Shown: in pieces, positions 60,309-64,000 of the stretch
Numbering within the stretch: the first letter of the stretch is position 1
How the letters are laid out: every line of letters starts with the position of its first letter
From: Anthonomus grandis grandis
Lineage: Eukaryota > Arthropoda > Insecta > Coleoptera > Curculionidae
DNA: 64,000 nucleotides
Assembly: GCF_022605725.1 (NCBI RefSeq)
Contig: NC_065551.1
Span: 25,854,001-25,918,000 of the forward strand
Reading direction: 5' to 3'
Made by a program: the position numbers and the translations under genes
The notes under the pieces: generated by a model
Database searches by the model: none
What the model was told of the DNA's origin: nothing
The model's input: the letters and a program-made list of their open reading frames with translations, nothing else

Positions 60309-60885
60309 TACGGTTCTTAGTTTGACTTCCTATTCTGGTATAAACTAAAATCTTAAAGATGATAATTTTTATAGTTTTTAAAATAGAAACTTTTGAAAAA
60401 AGTAAAAGGAAATCCTTATCTTTTTTTATAAAATAATAGATTTATTGAATTTTCAAAAAGTGGAAATAATTACATTTATTTCTTAACAAAGATGTGCTCG
60501 GCGAATATGGCAAACTAACGGATTCATTAAAATCCATGCAGGTGTTTCATTTCCAGCCTAATAAATTTATTAGGCAGTGAGCATTTAGAACCAGTAAAAA
60601 TAGAGTGCATTTTAAAATTATGCTCTTATGAAAGTATTTTTTTATTATGCAGGAAATTTATGCCGTAGGTGCTTTTATGGTATTAGCCAAGGTAATTTAT
60701 TGTAAATGATTTTAACACAAATCAGAAATATTGTGAATTTTTATTTATCGAAGAAAAAATATTTCCTAAAAACATTGTTCTTATATTAATAAGAAATATT
60801 CCCTAAATTTAAAAAATAAATGCATAACTTAATTGGATATTCACGATTTAGTTAACAAATAATTTTTTGTTTTCTAGCTTAACAG
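60309..60885. repeat. non-coding duplicated block, copy C2
   Basis: Partner of C1. A short imperfect direct repeat, ATGGATGTTGAAATCACGCC at 60169 and ATGGATATTGAAGCCACGCT at about 60913, flanks this copy on both sides but is not seen around C1. Confidence 0.85.
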
Positions 60886-63718
60886 AAAAATATACAACTA
60901 AATTTGTATTACATGGATATTGAAGCCACGCTCTATCCTTAATTTAATTTTAAGTACATTAAGACTAAAAAGTAGAAAAAATATAAATAGATATTTTAAA
61001 TAATCTACAATTAACATTATTTGTATTTATGTTATTATAATTTATAATCTGCAAAAAAAAATATGTATAAATATTTTATTGAAATTTCAACTTAATCATC
61101 AAACAAGCAAATATTTCTTATTCAAAATTAAACTTCCCCTCTAATTGCATCGGATTGCACTTACTTAGGAACCAATTACAGTGTTAACCCAGCAACTTAA
61201 ATTACATAGGACATTCCATAGCCCCATAGTCCCGAAATCTAGCAATTTACAGACCCCCTTACCCACGGTAATTCTAACAGATATTTACATAGTTCATTAC
61301 AAAGTAAGGTGCTTACAGTGCCTATTTACTTGCGTCTCGGTGGTAACTTGATTAAATCATAATTTGCCCCATACACATGAAGATTCGACAGCGGTAGGAC
61401 CACAATGCGAACGTTGGTATGTAAATTTAGTGTAATTGTGGCTTAATTAAATCATTTAGATGAAATAACAAGAAGGTTTAAGGTGAGAAGGGGAAAGCTT
61501 TATGTTAATTTTATAATGTTAGATCATACTAGTAATTTTATTCTTAATATGGAATTTTAATTTTTTATTTTGTATTCTAAACCATAATGATAAGTTTATT
61601 TAAGTGCAAGACTTCAGAAAAGGCAGTCCTGTCTTATCTACATGACTATGTCTATCAACAGATTCATCTTAAATTAACTAAAATGTAAACATAATCATAA
61701 CTAATTAACAATAAGCTATTTTTCATTATTTTGACAGCCCAAAGGCTTACTTTTTGGATTATGTTAATCATAGTATGAAAGTATTAAAGGTGCAGAAGTA
61801 AATAATTGTATAAAAGATTTCTAAATATAATAAATGTTTCTAGCCTTCTCTATTTATTCCTCTGTTAATGAAATTAGTAAAATTTGGGCAGTTGACTTAT
61901 AATAGTAACCACAAAGGAAAAGGGAACCTATACCATTAATCTCCAAAATTAATATTTTACGTAAACTGTCTCATGTTATTACAATTTCCTTTTTTTTTTA
62001 AATATTTATCGCATAATTAGTTATTATAGGAGAATTAATTAAAAAAAAATTAGAGCTTCATATACAGTGGAACTCTTAAGTGTCTCCCCTTTTATCTTTT
62101 GAATGTTATAAAAAATTTATTATTATTAATTATTCTTTCTTATTAAAAAAAATTAAGAAATTAGATCAATAATATCAATTAATAGGATATTTTTAAGTAT
62201 TATTATTTTTAATCAAGTCTAGTCTAATCTAGTCTCACCACGTAAATTTTTAATTATGAACTTATTAATCTGTATGTTAAGTCTTTTTAGAAATTAGGAA
62301 GAACAAGCTGATTTAATATAGAAACTCCTCGACCTTTAGCACTTAAAATAGTTTTTTTTAATCGCATATCTGGTGCATATTTAATTGTTATTATCAAAAA
62401 CTTACATTTATAACTGAAAACCCGGCGTTGAGTCAAAAGTTTCAAGTAAATGTTTCTTACCTGTATGAGACTAACAAGCTAAAGTATTTATTTTTGCTTG
62501 ATAGTAACCCACTTTTATTTTATATAAAATTAAGGTAATATACAATTTTAGCTAAAAAATATAAGAAAAAAAACTAAATTAATTTTATTATTTCTTAATA
62601 ATATTATATATTTATTTTCTATGATTCCATTTGAAAATAAAATTAATTATTTAAAACTTTCAAAGACTATTCTAATGAAAGAAGTTATGAAAAACGGATT
62701 ACAATTCTAAAAAAAATATAATTTATATGAATCAATTCGTTGTTTAATAATAACTAAAGCATTTTTAAATTTTTTTTTTTTGTTTCTTAGACAGACTTAT
62801 TTTTAAGCTACTACATAAACCAATTAATATGATTTTAACTCAATACCGGTTAAATAAACTGTTACATTAACTCTATTAAGCAAGCATATTTTTATATTCA
62901 GTATTTTTATATAAATAATATGTTTTAAATATTTTATGATCTTGTTATTAATTAATTACCAAGAATACTTCAACGTCTGTATATTTGGCTTATTTTTTAT
63001 TTTTGTGTAAGCATTTATTTAAATAAGAAAAAATAAAACTTAAACAAATTTTAATATAAAATTTTATATTAATATTAAAATTCATTAATAATGTTCGCTA
63101 TTATCTTATTCACAAAAATGTGCTAAGGCGTTAAAAATAGTGAAGTATATAGATTAAAAAAATAAAAAGAAGCTATAAATTAATACGAGAATTACGAAAA
63201 TTGAAAATTAAGATGTCTTAAAATATTGATGAAACAATAAATTAAACTTAATTCTTTGAACAAAATGTAAAAATATAAAGGAACAAAAAAAATAGTGAAA
63301 AAAATTTTTTAACTAAAAGTATGATTAGGTTCTGCTGCGCCTAATTTTTTTTTTATTTTATTTAATTCATATATAAAAAATATGTAATATATAATAAATT
63401 ATCTAACGAATTATCTAATTAAGCATCTTTTATACCGTTTATTCCAGTGTATGCATATTCCTTTCTAAACAACTTGATATTATTAATTTATTACTACAGG
63501 AAATATTCTATAAATAATGTATACAACTAATACATTATTTGTTCGTAATTATGGTTTTAAACAACTATAGTAGCTTTTTATGTTACACTTTATAAGCATT
63601 AACTTACTAAAAGAATATAATAAAATATCATATAGAAAGCTTAAACTAATAACAAACATACAGTTTCATGAAATCATTAATCATAACGCTTAATAGGCCT
63701 CTATGTTTTCTGTTTCAG
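60886..63718. other. gene-free stretch; island at 61.1-61.5 kb
   Basis: A GC-richer island lies at about 61130-61460. The sequence from 61500 to 63700 is extremely AT-rich with A and T runs and nothing recognisable. Confidence 0.4.
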
Positions 63719-63850
63719 GAAGACAAATGGATCGAAGCGTTTCCTCGCTTCCAAATGCTCCTAAACAACTTTATTATAAAACATTTCCGGAAAATTGAAA
63801 ACCGTGTCTTTTTGTTTTTATTAATGGTTTTTTTTTTCTGCGTTCAATGA
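63719..63850 (+). other. possible exon or conserved block near the right edge
   Basis: A good acceptor (TTTTCTGTTTCAG, ending 63718) precedes a complex segment reading EDKWIEAFPRFQMLLNNFII and KHFRKIENRVFLFLL before a stop at 63848. The family is not recognised and there is no second exon in the window, so this is speculative. Confidence 0.15.
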
Positions 63851-64000
63851 TCCAAGAGACATTTGAAGAAAAGTAACATCAATATATTTAAGTGTGTAAT
63901 ACATCTATGCGGCGACAGTTTCTCAGATAAAAGGAGATATTTGAAGTTATAAATTTGACTAAGTATTTAATGTAATAAAGTAATTTAATTTAACTGTACA

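Overview
The window looks like an AT-rich insect nuclear genome, most likely a beetle; the beetle placement is inference. Evidence is the density of decayed arthropod-type transposons (a DUF4817-type mariner, Tc1-like elements, piggyBac, a DUF7869 transposon, R1-, RTE- and Jockey-type retrotransposons and a Penelope element), short spliceosomal introns of about 50-60 bp, and long gene-free AT-rich stretches. I see no bacterial operons, no CRISPR array, and no tRNA or rRNA gene.

Only one intact host gene can be read with confidence: a three-exon gene at 16278-17536 (+) encoding a 383-residue protein. It has an RIIa (R2D2-type) docking domain like sperm protein SPA17, followed by three repeats that end in IQ-like calmodulin-binding helices. 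A decayed partial second copy lies just downstream at 18417-19080. It lacks intron 2 and is separated from the parent by a 0.7-kb MITE.

Layout: 1-7 kb, a 2.1-kb mariner-like element with very long inverted repeats in otherwise gene-free DNA; 7.0 kb, a Tc1-like HTH fragment; 12.3-15.1 kb, an R1-clade retrotransposon interrupted by a Penelope-like element; 16.3-19.1 kb, the SPA17-like gene, MITE and pseudocopy; 20.9-24.5 kb, a non-coding tandem duplication whose two halves flank a 2.0-kb DUF7869 DNA transposon with a 5-bp target duplication; 27.0-28.8 kb, diverged ~250-290-bp repeats; 28.9 and 36.0 kb, two hammerhead-ribozyme-like cores; 30.6-32.1 and 34.7-36.9 kb, non-LTR retrotransposon remnants; 39.2-40.2 kb, an internally deleted Tc1-like element with a perfect fold-back; 44.2-44.8 kb, the 3' end of a piggyBac element; 51.5-52.3 kb, a Jockey tail; 57.3 and 60.3 kb, two copies of a ~580-bp non-coding block.

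Two signals are not explained by ordinary annotation. One is a short motif, core GCATAACTT, found at least twelve times on both strands where about one copy would be expected by chance. The other is a set of locally GC-richer islands in the gene-free stretches that may be conserved regulatory DNA. All transposon reading frames seen are broken, so the mobile content appears to be fossil.
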